A DNA stretch of 64,000 bases, taken from Paenibacillus tianjinensis (lineage in GTDB: Bacteria; Bacillota; Bacilli; Paenibacillales; Paenibacillaceae). Below are positions 38,488 to 47,266 of this stretch, piece after piece. The translations under genes were made by a program, and so were the position numbers. The DNA is taken from positions 4,216,001 to 4,280,000 of the forward strand of contig NZ_CP070969.1 in assembly GCF_017086365.1 (NCBI RefSeq), in the 5' to 3' direction. Each line of letters opens with the position of its first letter. Position 1 is the stretch's first letter. The notes beneath the pieces were generated by a model. That model was given only the letters and a program-made list of their open reading frames with translations, did no database searches and was not told where the DNA came from.

Positions 38488-38554
38488 ATTGCTCTCCTCC
38501 TTATTGTTATGTATTGTGTTTGTTTATGTCTGCATTTATCTGTCTCATAAACAC

Positions 38555-38713
38555 ATCATATCATATAATTATTTATTTGTATATATTTATTCATTAAAAT
38601 CAGCATCTTTTTTGTTATATATAATGAAAGGATATAAACTCACTCTTATATACCGTTAGATAAATTTAATAAATAAATATATATTGACGAAACAATCATT
38701 GTCATGTTATATT
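38555..38713. promoter_or_regulatory. Divergent early/late promoter region with two copies of the element
   Basis: Leftward: element TTTTAATGAATAAATATATA, -35 TATACA, 17 bp, -10 TATGAT (38555-38560), into the recombinase-helicase operon. Rightward: element TTTAATAAATAAATATATAT, -35 TTGACG (38684-38689), -10 TTATAT or TATATT (38707-38713), into the RNA polymerase operon. The two elements are inverted relative to each other about 70 nt apart. The gap 38488-38801 holds no gene. Confidence 0.65.
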
Positions 38714-38801
38714 ATAAACACAGAGAGAGATTAGTAAACAAACTAACCGATCCTGAATAAAACATACGAGGGTATAAAGAAAGGGTAAGGGAATACATAT
38801 T

Positions 38802-39089
38802 ATGAAAAATACACAGGAGATTAAGCAAGAATTTAAAATGAATTATCAAGGTTTTTCAATTAAGGAAATGGATGATAAGTATTATGATGGTGATGCTGAT
38901 TATTTAGACGAGAAATTTGTTTCTAAAGAAATGAAGTTAGGAATGAATGATTGTATGAAGTATGTTGATTCTAATGTGGTAGACGATGAAGTACTTTGGA
39001 TGATGAATAATGCTAATAGTGGAGTGTTTTATAGAGAACCGTTTAATCCACAGGTTGGAGTAAGTGCTCTGAATTTGGAAATTATTTAA
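38802..39089 (+). CDS. Hypothetical protein preceding the RNA polymerase gene
   Basis: 95 aa, acidic and rich in Asp, Met and Asn (Y-Y-D-G-D-A-D-Y-L-D-E-K-F). AAGGG lies upstream of the ATG. It occupies the position of SPbeta yonP relative to yonO, but I cannot show homology. First gene of the rightward operon. Confidence 0.6.
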   Translation: MKNTQEIKQEFKMNYQGFSIKEMDDKYYDGDADYLDEKFVSKEMKLGMNDCMKYVDSNVVDDEVLWMMNNANSGVFYREPFNPQVGVSALNLEII

Positions 39090-39140
39090 TTAATAAATAT
39101 ACATATGAAATCATAAAATACCAGACAGGAGGAATTTGAG

Positions 39141-41756
39141 ATTAGCCTAGACAAACAAGTCCATGTATACAGCATCGATACCAGTTTCTTTTATAACGAA
39201 AGTGAAATGTCCATACATAGAAGATTAAATAAGAACTACAGATATCGATATTTATTAAAAGGTAAAATAAAATCAGCTCACATAGAAGATGACACAAAAA
39301 AAAGATTTGAAGAAAAAATCTCAAGGACTTCCACTCGAATTAAAAAACTAAAGGATACGCTGTACGAGCTATTTGCAAAGAATGAAGAACTTAGAGTTTT
39401 GTGTAGTGAGTTGATTAGAGAAAAAAATACGATTTCAGTATTCGACTCTGTATTAACAAGAACTTTAAAGGTTAAACAGAATACTTTAACCAAAGACATA
39501 CTTGTTGTTCAAACTTACTTTTTTGATATTTTAAAAGATCTTATACATAATGGATTTATCTTTGATAATGAAAAATACATATGCTTTACAGCAAGCGCGG
39601 GACAAATTAGAACAAAGAAAACGGTATTCATTAAAGAAAAAACATTTAATAAATATCAACAATCGCTGATGTGCGGTCTTACCATTAAAAAGATTAATGA
39701 TCATAAAGGAGTCAATATTAACAAGTATCTAGCCTATCTCGCTCTCTGCAATAGTGCAACGGAAAAATGGGATGAGTTTGATATTGACAAATCTATCGTG
39801 GTCAATGACATGGAAACACTTGTTAACTGTACTGTTGACTTCATTGATGACAAGACATATGAAATTGAAACAAAGAATATGGACATTCCCATCGAACACA
39901 CAGATGGTTGCGGAATGATCCTGCCAAGAGTTAGTAAGAATAGTATGATGGTGCGTCTGCCTTGGGTAAAAGGTTTGTTAGTCCCCTTTCCTTTCGATAA
40001 ATTCATTCGTGAAGAAAACAAGAAGGCAAAAAAAGGACTCTACGGCACCGTTAAAGATATTTATGGTAAAGAGCATGATCTAAACGCTGAAAAAATTGAA
40101 GTAATATTCACAAAAAGCCAGTTTAAAATGTGGAAGTACTATTCTTCCTGGGATGAGTACAAGAAATTTTATAAAAAGTTTAAATGCCATGCAGGAAAGT
40201 GCAACGAAGAAGAATCATTCATTAAGAATGCCAAGTTGAACTATCAAATGCTTCAAACCCTAACAGACATCACCGATGATGAGTTAAGAACGATAAGTGA
40301 AGAAACTAGAAGCAATATTATTAATGTTGGAACAGATCGGCGTACCATGCTTAAAATACTTGGTGCTACAGAAACAAATATAAACAAAAACTATGTCCAG
40401 CAAGCGCTTGAGATTTATCCAGAACTATTAAATGATACATATAGCAAAGAAATCCTTAAGCAGACTAAAAAGAGCATGGTAATGTCTGCGAAAGCCGGGA
40501 AAATTTCAATAAGCGGCAAATACACATTCATATGTCCAGATTTATATGCTTTTTGTGAATACTTAATTAAAGACGATAAAGACCCCAAAGGGTTGATTGA
40601 TGATGGAGAAGTTTCTTGCTTCCTTTATAATGATGAGGAAAAACTTGATTGCTTGCGTAGCCCCCATCTATATCGGGAACACGCTGTGCGGAGAAATAAA
40701 GTAAACAAAGAAATGAAGCGTTGGTTTGTTACTAAGAATCTATATACAAGTTGTCATGATGCTATCAGCAAGATACTTATGTTTGATGTGGACGGTGATA
40801 AAAGTCTAGTTTGTAATGACAAAACTATTGTTAGTGTTGCAGAAAGAAATATGAAAGGAATTAATCCTTTGTTTTACAATATGGCAAAAGCCGAAGCACA
40901 ACCTGTTAACTATGAGACTATATATGAGGGATTGAAATCTGCCTACACAGGCGGGAATATCGGGATGATCAGCAATGACATTACAAAAATATGGAACAGT
41001 AATAATGTTAACCTGGATGTCATTAAGTTACTATGTATGGAGAACAATTTTACTATCGACTATGCAAAAACTCTGTATAAACCCGAGAGACCAAATAATA
41101 AGAAAAAAATCATCACAGAATACACTAAATCTAAAACGCCTCATTTCTTCATTTATGCAAAAGATAAAGAAAAGATTAATGTGGAACTAGCTAATGAGAG
41201 CGTTGTTAATAGACTAGGTAAACTTATCCCTAATCCAAGAATTAAATTCTCTGCAATGAATATAGGAGAATTTGATTATAGGGTCTTGATGAATAAAGAA
41301 TATGCCAAGAGAGATATAGATAATCAAATCATTGAAAAATATAAAGAATTAGACCTTAAAAAGCGATTTATGGATACCCGTCCGGTTGACGGGCACTATA
41401 CAGGAGATAGTTTGTTTGTTTACAAAAATATCAGAGAAAAGATACTGGATGTCTGTGATGACGTAGAGCATGTGGTTGATGTATTAGTACAATTCTTGTA
41501 TGAAAAGAAGAAAAGCAGTTATAAGACAACACTATGGTCTAGTTTCGGAGATGTTATTGTTGAAAATATTAAAAACAATATTATTAAAGATACCAAAGAA
41601 ACGATAATTTTATGTGAGTCATGTGGAGAAAGAATCGAAAAAGATAATAAGAATAGAAAATATTGTTCCGAGTGTCAAAAGAGCATTAGACTTATACAAA
41701 AACGGGAATGGGATAGAAATAATAAGAGAAACAGGCATAATGTCCGACATTCCTAA
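39141..41756 (+). CDS. yonO: YonO-like single-subunit DNA-directed RNA polymerase, ATT start
   Basis: About 871 aa. The active-site signature of two-barrel RNA polymerases is present: L-M-F-D-V-D-G-D-K-S at about residues 550-559 (three Asp holding the catalytic Mg), with the second-barrel residues expected upstream. SPbeta YonO has the same DxDGD motif and transcribes late genes. A C-terminal zinc ribbon (C-E-S-C-G-E-R ... C-S-E-C) ends the protein. The N-terminus: AGGAGG lies 8 nt before an ATT at 39141, and the frame from there (V-H-V-Y-S-I-D-T-S-F-F-Y) has no ATG, GTG or TTG until 39207, which has no SD. Followed by a long terminator and HU, as in SPbeta. Confidence 0.85.
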   Translation: MSLDKQVHVYSIDTSFFYNESEMSIHRRLNKNYRYRYLLKGKIKSAHIEDDTKKRFEEKISRTSTRIKKLKDTLYELFAKNEELRVLCSELIREKNTISVFDSVLTRTLKVKQNTLTKDILVVQTYFFDILKDLIHNGFIFDNEKYICFTASAGQIRTKKTVFIKEKTFNKYQQSLMCGLTIKKINDHKGVNINKYLAYLALCNSATEKWDEFDIDKSIVVNDMETLVNCTVDFIDDKTYEIETKNMDIPIEHTDGCGMILPRVSKNSMMVRLPWVKGLLVPFPFDKFIREENKKAKKGLYGTVKDIYGKEHDLNAEKIEVIFTKSQFKMWKYYSSWDEYKKFYKKFKCHAGKCNEEESFIKNAKLNYQMLQTLTDITDDELRTISEETRSNIINVGTDRRTMLKILGATETNINKNYVQQALEIYPELLNDTYSKEILKQTKKSMVMSAKAGKISISGKYTFICPDLYAFCEYLIKDDKDPKGLIDDGEVSCFLYNDEEKLDCLRSPHLYREHAVRRNKVNKEMKRWFVTKNLYTSCHDAISKILMFDVDGDKSLVCNDKTIVSVAERNMKGINPLFYNMAKAEAQPVNYETIYEGLKSAYTGGNIGMISNDITKIWNSNNVNLDVIKLLCMENNFTIDYAKTLYKPERPNNKKKIITEYTKSKTPHFFIYAKDKEKINVELANESVVNRLGKLIPNPRIKFSAMNIGEFDYRVLMNKEYAKRDIDNQIIEKYKELDLKKRFMDTRPVDGHYTGDSLFVYKNIREKILDVCDDVEHVVDVLVQFLYEKKKSSYKTTLWSSFGDVIVENIKNNIIKDTKETIILCESCGERIEKDNKNRKYCSECQKSIRLIQKREWDRNNKRNRHNVRHS

Positions 41757-41768
41757 CTTTTTCGTTAT

Positions 41769-41856
41769 ACGTTGATTTTTCGCGGTATTTTATATAATAA
41801 ATATATATTTACTTAATATTATTAATTCGGAAAAGCCCTAAAAATCAACGTTTTTT
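41769..41856 (+). terminator. Intrinsic terminator after the RNA polymerase gene
   Basis: 12-bp arms ACGTTGATTTTT / AAAAATCAACGT around a roughly 60-nt loop that contains an AATAAATATATATTTA element, followed by TTTTT on the plus strand. Confidence 0.75.
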
Positions 41857-41969
41857 AAAAAACACGCTAAAATATTGATGGTCTTTTAGGGAGCATGATG
41901 ATTTAATATCCAAAATTAAGAGATTATCATCCTCTCACAAAATAAACTAAACTAAGGGAGATATTTAAA

Positions 41970-42242
41970 ATGAATAAGACAGATCTGACTAAGGTAGTAG
42001 CGGAAACAACAGGATTGGCTAAGAAAGATGTTGAAGCATCGGTGAATGCCGTATTTGAAGCAATCACACAGGAATTGGCTAATGGTGGCGAGGTAAATAT
42101 TGCTGGATTTGCAAAGTTCGGCGTTAAGCCAACTGCTGAACGTAAGGGTCGCAACCCTCAATCCGGTGAAGAAATTGTGATTCCTGCTAGTAAAAAACCA
42201 ACCTTCAAGGCACTCAAGGGACTTAAAGACGCAATTAAATAA
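41970..42242 (+). CDS. yonN: HU-like DNA-binding protein (YonN type)
   Basis: 90 aa, full HU: M-N-K-T-D-L-T-K-V-V-A-E-T-T-G, G-F-A-K-F-G-V-K, the beta-arm tip R-N-P-Q-S-G-E-E-I-V-I-P and a C-terminal helix (F-K-A-L-K-G-L-K-D-A). AGGGAG lies 10 nt upstream of the ATG. In SPbeta, yonN also encodes HU next to yonO. Probable role in compacting phage DNA or supporting recombination and packaging. Confidence 0.95.
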   Translation: MNKTDLTKVVAETTGLAKKDVEASVNAVFEAITQELANGGEVNIAGFAKFGVKPTAERKGRNPQSGEEIVIPASKKPTFKALKGLKDAIK

Positions 42243-42309
42243 TAAACATTCATATAAAACAATAGTTTTATCATACATAAGCATTCAAGAGATTTAATAT
42301 CTCAATTGG

Positions 42310-42534
42310 ATAGTCGGTAAGGTAGAAAAGGTTCTCTACGCGCTTGGAACGCACGTTGTGTATATTCCAAGTTATCAGAAATGCAGGATCGCCGCCCTGC
42401 TATCGACTATTATAATGCAGTACCATTAACTAACTTCAAATTGTAGGAACTGATTCACCATTGCCGGAACACTGTCGTTGATTTTAGACGACCATTTAAA
42501 CCGAAGAATACACTGAGGGGACTGACCTCCCCTC
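42310..42534 (+). ncRNA. Structured intergenic RNA with a cloverleaf-like core
   Basis: The 317-nt gap between HU and the PhoH-like gene is non-coding and GC-richer than its surroundings. A closing 7-bp stem ATAGTCG/CGACTAT (42310-42316, 42404-42410) encloses three hairpins: GTAGA/TCTAC (42322-42339), CTTGGAA/TTCCAAG (42343-42371, with GCAC/GTGT inside) and GCAGG/CCTGC (42383-42400). Two more hairpins follow: GTCGT/ACGAC (42474-42492) and GAGGGG/CCCCTC (42515-42534), just before the PhoH SD. A four-way junction resembles a tRNA in outline, but D- and T-loop consensus bases are missing. It could be a regulatory leader or a free RNA. Confidence 0.6.
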
Positions 42535-42559
42535 CATCCTACCCAACGAGGTAACGCCT

Positions 42560-43738
42560 ATGAAACGTATTTTAGTTGACACGAATTTATTACTTGAAGG
42601 TTTCGAGATTAACAATGAACATAAATATATTTTATTGTCTCACGTAAACAGAGAATTGGATAAGCATAAAGTGCATGGCGATGGAGAATTGAAATTTAAG
42701 GCTCGACGTGCAGTTAGATTTATTGAAGAGCATCAAGATAATTTTGAATTCGATGTCAAAGATTATAAAGTTTCATTCGATGAAGATTTTGACAATAACT
42801 ATACAGATAATAAGATTATCCAGGCATGTATTGATAATGGATATTCGCTCACCACTAATGATTTACTGCTTAAACAAAAAGCTAGAATGTATGGAATTGA
42901 TTTGGTTGAGAGTGATGGCAAAGTGTCTGATTTGTCATATGTTGGATACAGGGAAATCGCTCCATCTGATAGCGAACTGGCTCTTTTGTACGAAAATTTA
43001 AAGAAAAATACATATAATCTTCTAACTAATCAATTCCTAATTATCAAAAACAACCATGGATTTGTCTTAGATAAGCTTCGTTGGAATGGTGAAGAACACG
43101 TTAAATTGAAGCACTCCCCCACTAAAAAGATTAAAAGCATGAACCATCTTCAGGATTGCGCTATCGATATTCTTCTTAATAAGGAAATTCCAATTAAAAT
43201 TATTGCTGGCAATTATGGTTCAGGCAAAACAATCTTGAGCGTAAAAACAGCACTATATAATGTATTGGACAAAGGAAATTACGCAAAAATCATGATGGTT
43301 AGAAACCCAATTGGCTCAGGCAAGGAAATTGGCTATCTTTCTGGCGGGAAAAACGAAAAAACTGAAGGCTTCTTTAAACCGTTCATTCAACATTTGGATG
43401 GCGGAGATCAAGAAGCTTATTTCTTAGAACAACGAGGAGTACTAAGTCGTGAAATTCCTTTCTATATGAAGGGTTTGAGTATTGAAGATACTATCATCAT
43501 CTGTGACGAAGCAGAAGATTTAGATGTTAAACTTATTCGTTTGATTGGTACTAGATTGAGCAGTAATTCTGCCGTCATTTTTGCCGGAGATTACAATCAG
43601 ACAGAAAATGAATATAAAAATAATAATGGCCTCATGAGAGCAATTGACAAACTTAAAGGAAATCCTCTAGTTGGCATCGTTGTTCTTGAGGAAGACGTGC
43701 GTTCTAATGCCAGCAAAGTGTTTGCCTGTCTTGAATAA
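42560..43738 (+). CDS. PIN-PhoH fusion ATPase
   Basis: 392 aa. N-terminal PIN-like RNase domain (residues 1-130: I-L-V-D-T-N-L-L, D-N-K-I-I-Q-A, T-N-D-L-L-L) with the acidic residues of the active site. C-terminal PhoH domain: Walker A G-N-Y-G-S-G-K-T, R-N-P-I-G-S-G-K-E-I-G-Y-L-S-G, Walker B I-I-I-C-D-E-A and G-D-Y-N-Q-T. This is the PhoH2-type architecture (RNA helicase/RNase) common in phages. GAGG lies about 8 nt before the ATG, directly behind the structured RNA. Confidence 0.9.
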   Translation: MKRILVDTNLLLEGFEINNEHKYILLSHVNRELDKHKVHGDGELKFKARRAVRFIEEHQDNFEFDVKDYKVSFDEDFDNNYTDNKIIQACIDNGYSLTTNDLLLKQKARMYGIDLVESDGKVSDLSYVGYREIAPSDSELALLYENLKKNTYNLLTNQFLIIKNNHGFVLDKLRWNGEEHVKLKHSPTKKIKSMNHLQDCAIDILLNKEIPIKIIAGNYGSGKTILSVKTALYNVLDKGNYAKIMMVRNPIGSGKEIGYLSGGKNEKTEGFFKPFIQHLDGGDQEAYFLEQRGVLSREIPFYMKGLSIEDTIIICDEAEDLDVKLIRLIGTRLSSNSAVIFAGDYNQTENEYKNNNGLMRAIDKLKGNPLVGIVVLEEDVRSNASKVFACLE

Positions 43739-43774
43739 ATATTAATAAAAATACATATTAGGGAGTAATAAAAT

Positions 43775-43969
43775 ATGGCTAAAAATAAGGACAGTAAGAC
43801 AGTTAATCGTACTGGTCTATTTGAAATGGACAAAATGACGGTAACGGCTGAAGATAAAAACGGGATTTACATTTTTGATCTCAAGTCTCTCCTTCAAGAC
43901 TTTGATGGCAACAACATCTCTATCACTGTAGCATCTGATTTCGAGCCTAGTCATCAAGTTGAAGAATAA
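43775..43969 (+). CDS. yonK: YonK-like small protein
   Basis: 64 aa. F-E-M-D-K-M-T-V-T-A-E-D-K ... Y-I-F-D-L-K-S-L-L-Q-D-F-D-G-N-N-I-S-I-T-V resembles SPbeta YonK (about 63 aa, F-x-M-D-x-M-x-V-T and a closing I/V-S-I-T-V). The function of YonK is unknown. It lies directly before the YonJ-like gene, the SPbeta order. AGGGAG lies upstream. Confidence 0.75.
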   Translation: MAKNKDSKTVNRTGLFEMDKMTVTAEDKNGIYIFDLKSLLQDFDGNNISITVASDFEPSHQVEE

Positions 43970-43980
43970 GGAGTGATTGA

Positions 43981-45171
43981 ATGTCAACTCCTTTGAATAT
44001 TCTTGACAACGAGTCTTACGAAGAATTTCTCATCAGACTCGGATCTAGTAAAGATGAACTAGATTTGTCTTGGGGTAAAATTGCTTCTATCATGAACGAA
44101 CATCTTAGCGAAGACTTCTCTGAATCTAAATACAGAAAAGAATTTCATCTGCTAAGTCGAGGAATTACTATTGGTGTTAAAAAATCGGCCGATAATGGAT
44201 ACGTTCGCGAGATTGAAGATAAGACCGTTGAATTACAGAAGCAAAAGTACCAGTTCCAAGACCAAAAAAGAGAATACAATAATAAAATCAAGCTGATTGC
44301 TAAGTATGAACATTTGAAAGATGAAATTGCTTCTGCAATTAAACAACTTGAAAAAATTAAACCTCTCCCCTACTCTCCCGTTAAGGAGAGTTTTTCTGAT
44401 GTTAGAGCCAACGTTTTGTTTTCAGATTTCCATTATGGACAGGAATCCAATAACACCTTAAATGTGTTCAATCCAGATGTATTTGATAAGAGATTTGAAC
44501 ATTTAGTTTCGAGAACAATTCATTATTGTAAAAAACATAGTGTTGATGAGCTAACAATTGGTTCACTAGGAGATCAAATTGCAGGATTCATTCATTTGAC
44601 ATCCCGTATTGAACAAAGCGAAGATGTTATTTCTCAAATTCAGTATATTTCTGAGAGACTTGCCGAAGCAATTGCGGAAATCTCTAAACATGTTCGTAAA
44701 GTTAGAGTAATTAATATTATCGGTAATCATTCAAGAACATTTCAAAATAAGAATGATTCTATTATGAAAGAGAACTTCGAGAACATTATTCCTTGGTATC
44801 TTGAAAGCCGTTTAAGAGACTTTGATAATGTAGAAGTATTAAAAGGTGAAGACGGATATTTTGTAGATGAGACATTTAGTAAACCACATTTGTATGTGCA
44901 TGGCGATTTAGATCATGTATCTAGTATTGCAAGAACCATTCCTCAATTCCTCGGTATTATCCCCTCGTACTGCTTCCAGGGCCATATTCATCATGATACA
45001 GTTAAGGATTATGGCAGAACAATTGTAATCTCAAACGGTAGTCTATGTGGGGCAGATTCTTATGCAGTTTCTAAACGCATGTATGCAGATGCTATGCAAA
45101 AGATGCATATTTTTGATGAGAATGAAAGAATAGAATACAAGATTGATATTAATTTGCAGGATATCAAATAA
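43981..45171 (+). CDS. yonJ: YonJ-like metallophosphoesterase
   Basis: 396 aa. The N-terminal 120 residues are helical. From about 140 there is a calcineurin-like phosphoesterase: L-F-S-D-F-H-Y-G, G-S-L-G-D-Q-I, I-I-G-N-H-S-R, H-G-D-L-D-H and G-H-I-H-H-D (metal ligands). Related phage proteins act as nucleases or phosphatases during replication or packaging. It is 11 nt after yonK, with AAGGAG upstream. Confidence 0.85.
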   Translation: MSTPLNILDNESYEEFLIRLGSSKDELDLSWGKIASIMNEHLSEDFSESKYRKEFHLLSRGITIGVKKSADNGYVREIEDKTVELQKQKYQFQDQKREYNNKIKLIAKYEHLKDEIASAIKQLEKIKPLPYSPVKESFSDVRANVLFSDFHYGQESNNTLNVFNPDVFDKRFEHLVSRTIHYCKKHSVDELTIGSLGDQIAGFIHLTSRIEQSEDVISQIQYISERLAEAIAEISKHVRKVRVINIIGNHSRTFQNKNDSIMKENFENIIPWYLESRLRDFDNVEVLKGEDGYFVDETFSKPHLYVHGDLDHVSSIARTIPQFLGIIPSYCFQGHIHHDTVKDYGRTIVISNGSLCGADSYAVSKRMYADAMQKMHIFDENERIEYKIDINLQDIK

Positions 45172-45244
45172 CAAATAAAAGTATAAATATACATACACGG
45201 TAAGTACACATACAATAAAATTATCTTTTAGGGGAGGCAATGCA

Positions 45245-45856
45245 ATGTGCGATAAATGTGAGAATAAAGAGGATAAATATGAAAAACTGCCCTTCTCTAT
45301 CCTAGATTTTGGAGAATACGTATTTTTCAAAGCCCTTGAGGATCGTCAGATTATTCTTAATGATGAAGTCGGAGACTATCTTCTTGAGCGTGTTGCATTC
45401 CAAATTATCAAATGGAATAAAGAAGATAAGAATATTCCCTTGGCAGATAGAAAAGAAATTGAAATCATCTTAAACTCTCCTGGCGGAGACGTATATCTTG
45501 GAATGGCGCTATGTTCTGTTATTGAAAAATCAGACACTCCTATTGCCATTACCGTAATTGGTAATGCGGCTTCTATGGGAGCACTAATTCTTGTATCTGG
45601 CGCTAAACATGGTAAGAGACGAGCTTACGAGTTCTCGAATGTACTGTTCCACGATGGCTCCACTGTATTGTTTGGATCGAGTAATAAAGTTAAAGACCAT
45701 GTTAAATTCCAAGAAGAAAAAGATGAACAGGTTAAGAACTTTATTCTTCGCAATAGTAAAATTACAGAAGATAAATATAAAGATATGGCTGACCGCGAAT
45801 GGTGGATGACTGCTAAAACTGCACTTGAGTTTGGTGTTATTGACGAGATTATCTAA
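45245..45856 (+). CDS. ClpP-type serine protease
   Basis: 203 aa. Catalytic Ser in G-N-A-A-S-M-G-A-L (about residue 115) and His in V-L-F-H-D-G-S (about 140), with the oxyanion segment L-N-S-P-G-G-D and the expected Asp further on. Family members in phages act as prohead proteases, so capsid maturation or host-protein turnover are both possible. A CxxC pair opens the protein (M-C-D-K-C-E-N). GGGGAGG lies 7 nt upstream of the ATG. A terminator follows. Confidence 0.85.
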   Translation: MCDKCENKEDKYEKLPFSILDFGEYVFFKALEDRQIILNDEVGDYLLERVAFQIIKWNKEDKNIPLADRKEIEIILNSPGGDVYLGMALCSVIEKSDTPIAITVIGNAASMGALILVSGAKHGKRRAYEFSNVLFHDGSTVLFGSSNKVKDHVKFQEEKDEQVKNFILRNSKITEDKYKDMADREWWMTAKTALEFGVIDEII

Positions 45857-45865
45857 AAAAATAAG

Positions 45866-45899
45866 AAGAACCGCAATTATAAATTAGTTGCGGTTCTTT
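45866..45899 (+). terminator. Intrinsic terminator (or TnpB left-end hairpin)
   Basis: 11-bp perfect stem AAGAACCGCAA / TTGCGGTTCTT with an 11-nt loop, then TTTG. It lies only 21 nt before the TnpB start, so it could also be part of the left end of that insertion. Confidence 0.7.
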
Positions 45900-45919
45900 G
45901 ACGTTAAGGGTTGATTTTT

Positions 45920-47005
45920 TTGATACATAAGAGTTATAAGTTTCGTATTTATCCCGACAAAGAACAACGTATATTTTTCGAAAAGAACTTCGGGGCGGTG
46001 CGTTTCATATACAACAAGATGTTGGCTGACAAAATAGAACACTATAAGATGACGAAAACAATGTTGAAAAACACTCCTGCACAATATAAAAAAGACAATA
46101 AATGGTTAAAAGAAGTTGATTCATATGCTTTATGTAATGCTCAAATGAATCTAGATAAAGCCTTTAAATTTTTCTTCAAAAATATTGAAACAGGATTCCC
46201 AAAATTTAAGAATAAAAAGTCTAATAGACGAAGCTATACAACAAATAATCTAAATAATCTAATAAAAATTGAAAATGGAAAGATTAGATTACCAAAATTA
46301 AAATCAAGAGTTAGAGTCATTGATCACTGTAAGATAAACGGGCATATTAAGTCTTGCACAATAGTGGCAACGCCTTCTGGAAAATACTTTATATCTGTTT
46401 TAACAGAGTCTTTAAGTGCAAACATCAACAATATTAGTACTGATAAAAAGATAGGCATAGATCTAGGATTAAAAGACTTCGCAATTACTTCCGATGGACA
46501 AATAATTAACAATCCAAAGTATTTCAGAAGTTCCGAAAAGAAACTTGCAAAATTACAAAAATCATTCGCAAGAAAGCAAATACAATCCAAGAACAGAGAA
46601 GAATCCAGAGTAAAAGTTGCAAAAATGTATGAAAAAATAGCAAATCAACAAAAGGATTTTTTACAAAAGCTATCCTCAAAGATAATTAACGATAACCAAG
46701 TTATTGTAATTGAGGATTTACATGTGAAAAATATGATGAAAAATAGTTTGTTGGCAAAAGTAATCTCTGAGGCCTCGTGGTCTAACTTTAGACGTATGCT
46801 TGAGTACAAAGGAAAATGGTATGGAAGAGAGATAATTGTTGCTCCAACATATTACCCAAGCAGTCAACTATGTTCAATCTGTGGCCATAAAAATAAAGAT
46901 ATAAAAAAATTAAATGTTAGGCAGTGGACATGTCCAATATGCAATACTGATCATAATCGTGACATAAATGCTGCTAAAAATTTATTAAAATTAGCCAATA
47001 AATAG
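45920..47005 (+). mobile_element. tnpB: IS200/IS605-family TnpB (OrfB) without TnpA
   Basis: About 361 aa from TTG 45920 (AAGGG 9 nt upstream). N-terminal HTH-like region (Y-K-F-R-I-Y-P-D-K-E-Q), RuvC triad in G-I-D-L-G-L-K-D-F, V-I-E-D-L-H-V-K-N-M and D-H-N-R-D-I-N-A-A-K-N-L, and the zinc finger C-S-I-C-G-H ... C-P-I-C. TnpB is an RNA-guided nuclease that maintains its transposon. All catalytic residues are present, so it should be active. No TnpA is nearby. The insertion sits between the ClpP-like gene and yonG without disrupting either. Confidence 0.9.
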
Positions 47006-47222
47006 GCCGGATTTTGGGAATGGGACAGTCCTTGGAGCCTGGGTAAACTTAGTTAAATCTATTGACCAGGAAGTTTAATTTAAACAGTTCACGAACAATA
47101 AAAAAGGCAATTATTTGCTTAAATCTTTGTGGTTTTATGGGGAGACTCTGCCGAAAGGGTCTTTAAACAGGACAAAGTAAGACCACTTGTGTGGCAGCTC
47201 CCTCCTACCCCATGCCATTTCA
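47006..47222 (+). ncRNA. Putative TnpB guide RNA (omega RNA) and right-end region
   Basis: The 261-nt gap behind tnpB is GC-richer than its surroundings and non-coding. Three nested stems can be drawn: ATGGGG/CCCCAT (47137-47142, 47208-47213), CTGCC/GGCAG (47148-47152, 47193-47197) and GGTCTT/AAGACC (47158-47163, 47179-47184). TnpB omega RNAs come from the 3' end of the gene and the right end of the element, so this is the expected place. The element boundary and guide start cannot be fixed without related copies. Confidence 0.6.
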
Positions 47223-47266
47223 TTAATAATTAAATTATAACAATATATAAATTAGGTGATTCAAAA

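Noticed and set aside
42310..42410. Standard tRNA gene
   Set aside because: The four-stem outline is present, but the middle arm is too long and the D-loop GG and T-loop TTCRA bases are missing.
45911..45922. TTGAT at the TnpB start as the transposon-adjacent motif defining the left end
   Set aside because: It resembles the TTGAT of one known TnpB system, but it overlaps the start codon region and no second copy of the element is available to confirm the boundary.
47006..47222. Group I intron or IStron next to TnpB
   Set aside because: I could not find the conserved P, Q, R, S core segments or an interrupted gene; an omega RNA explains the structure more simply.
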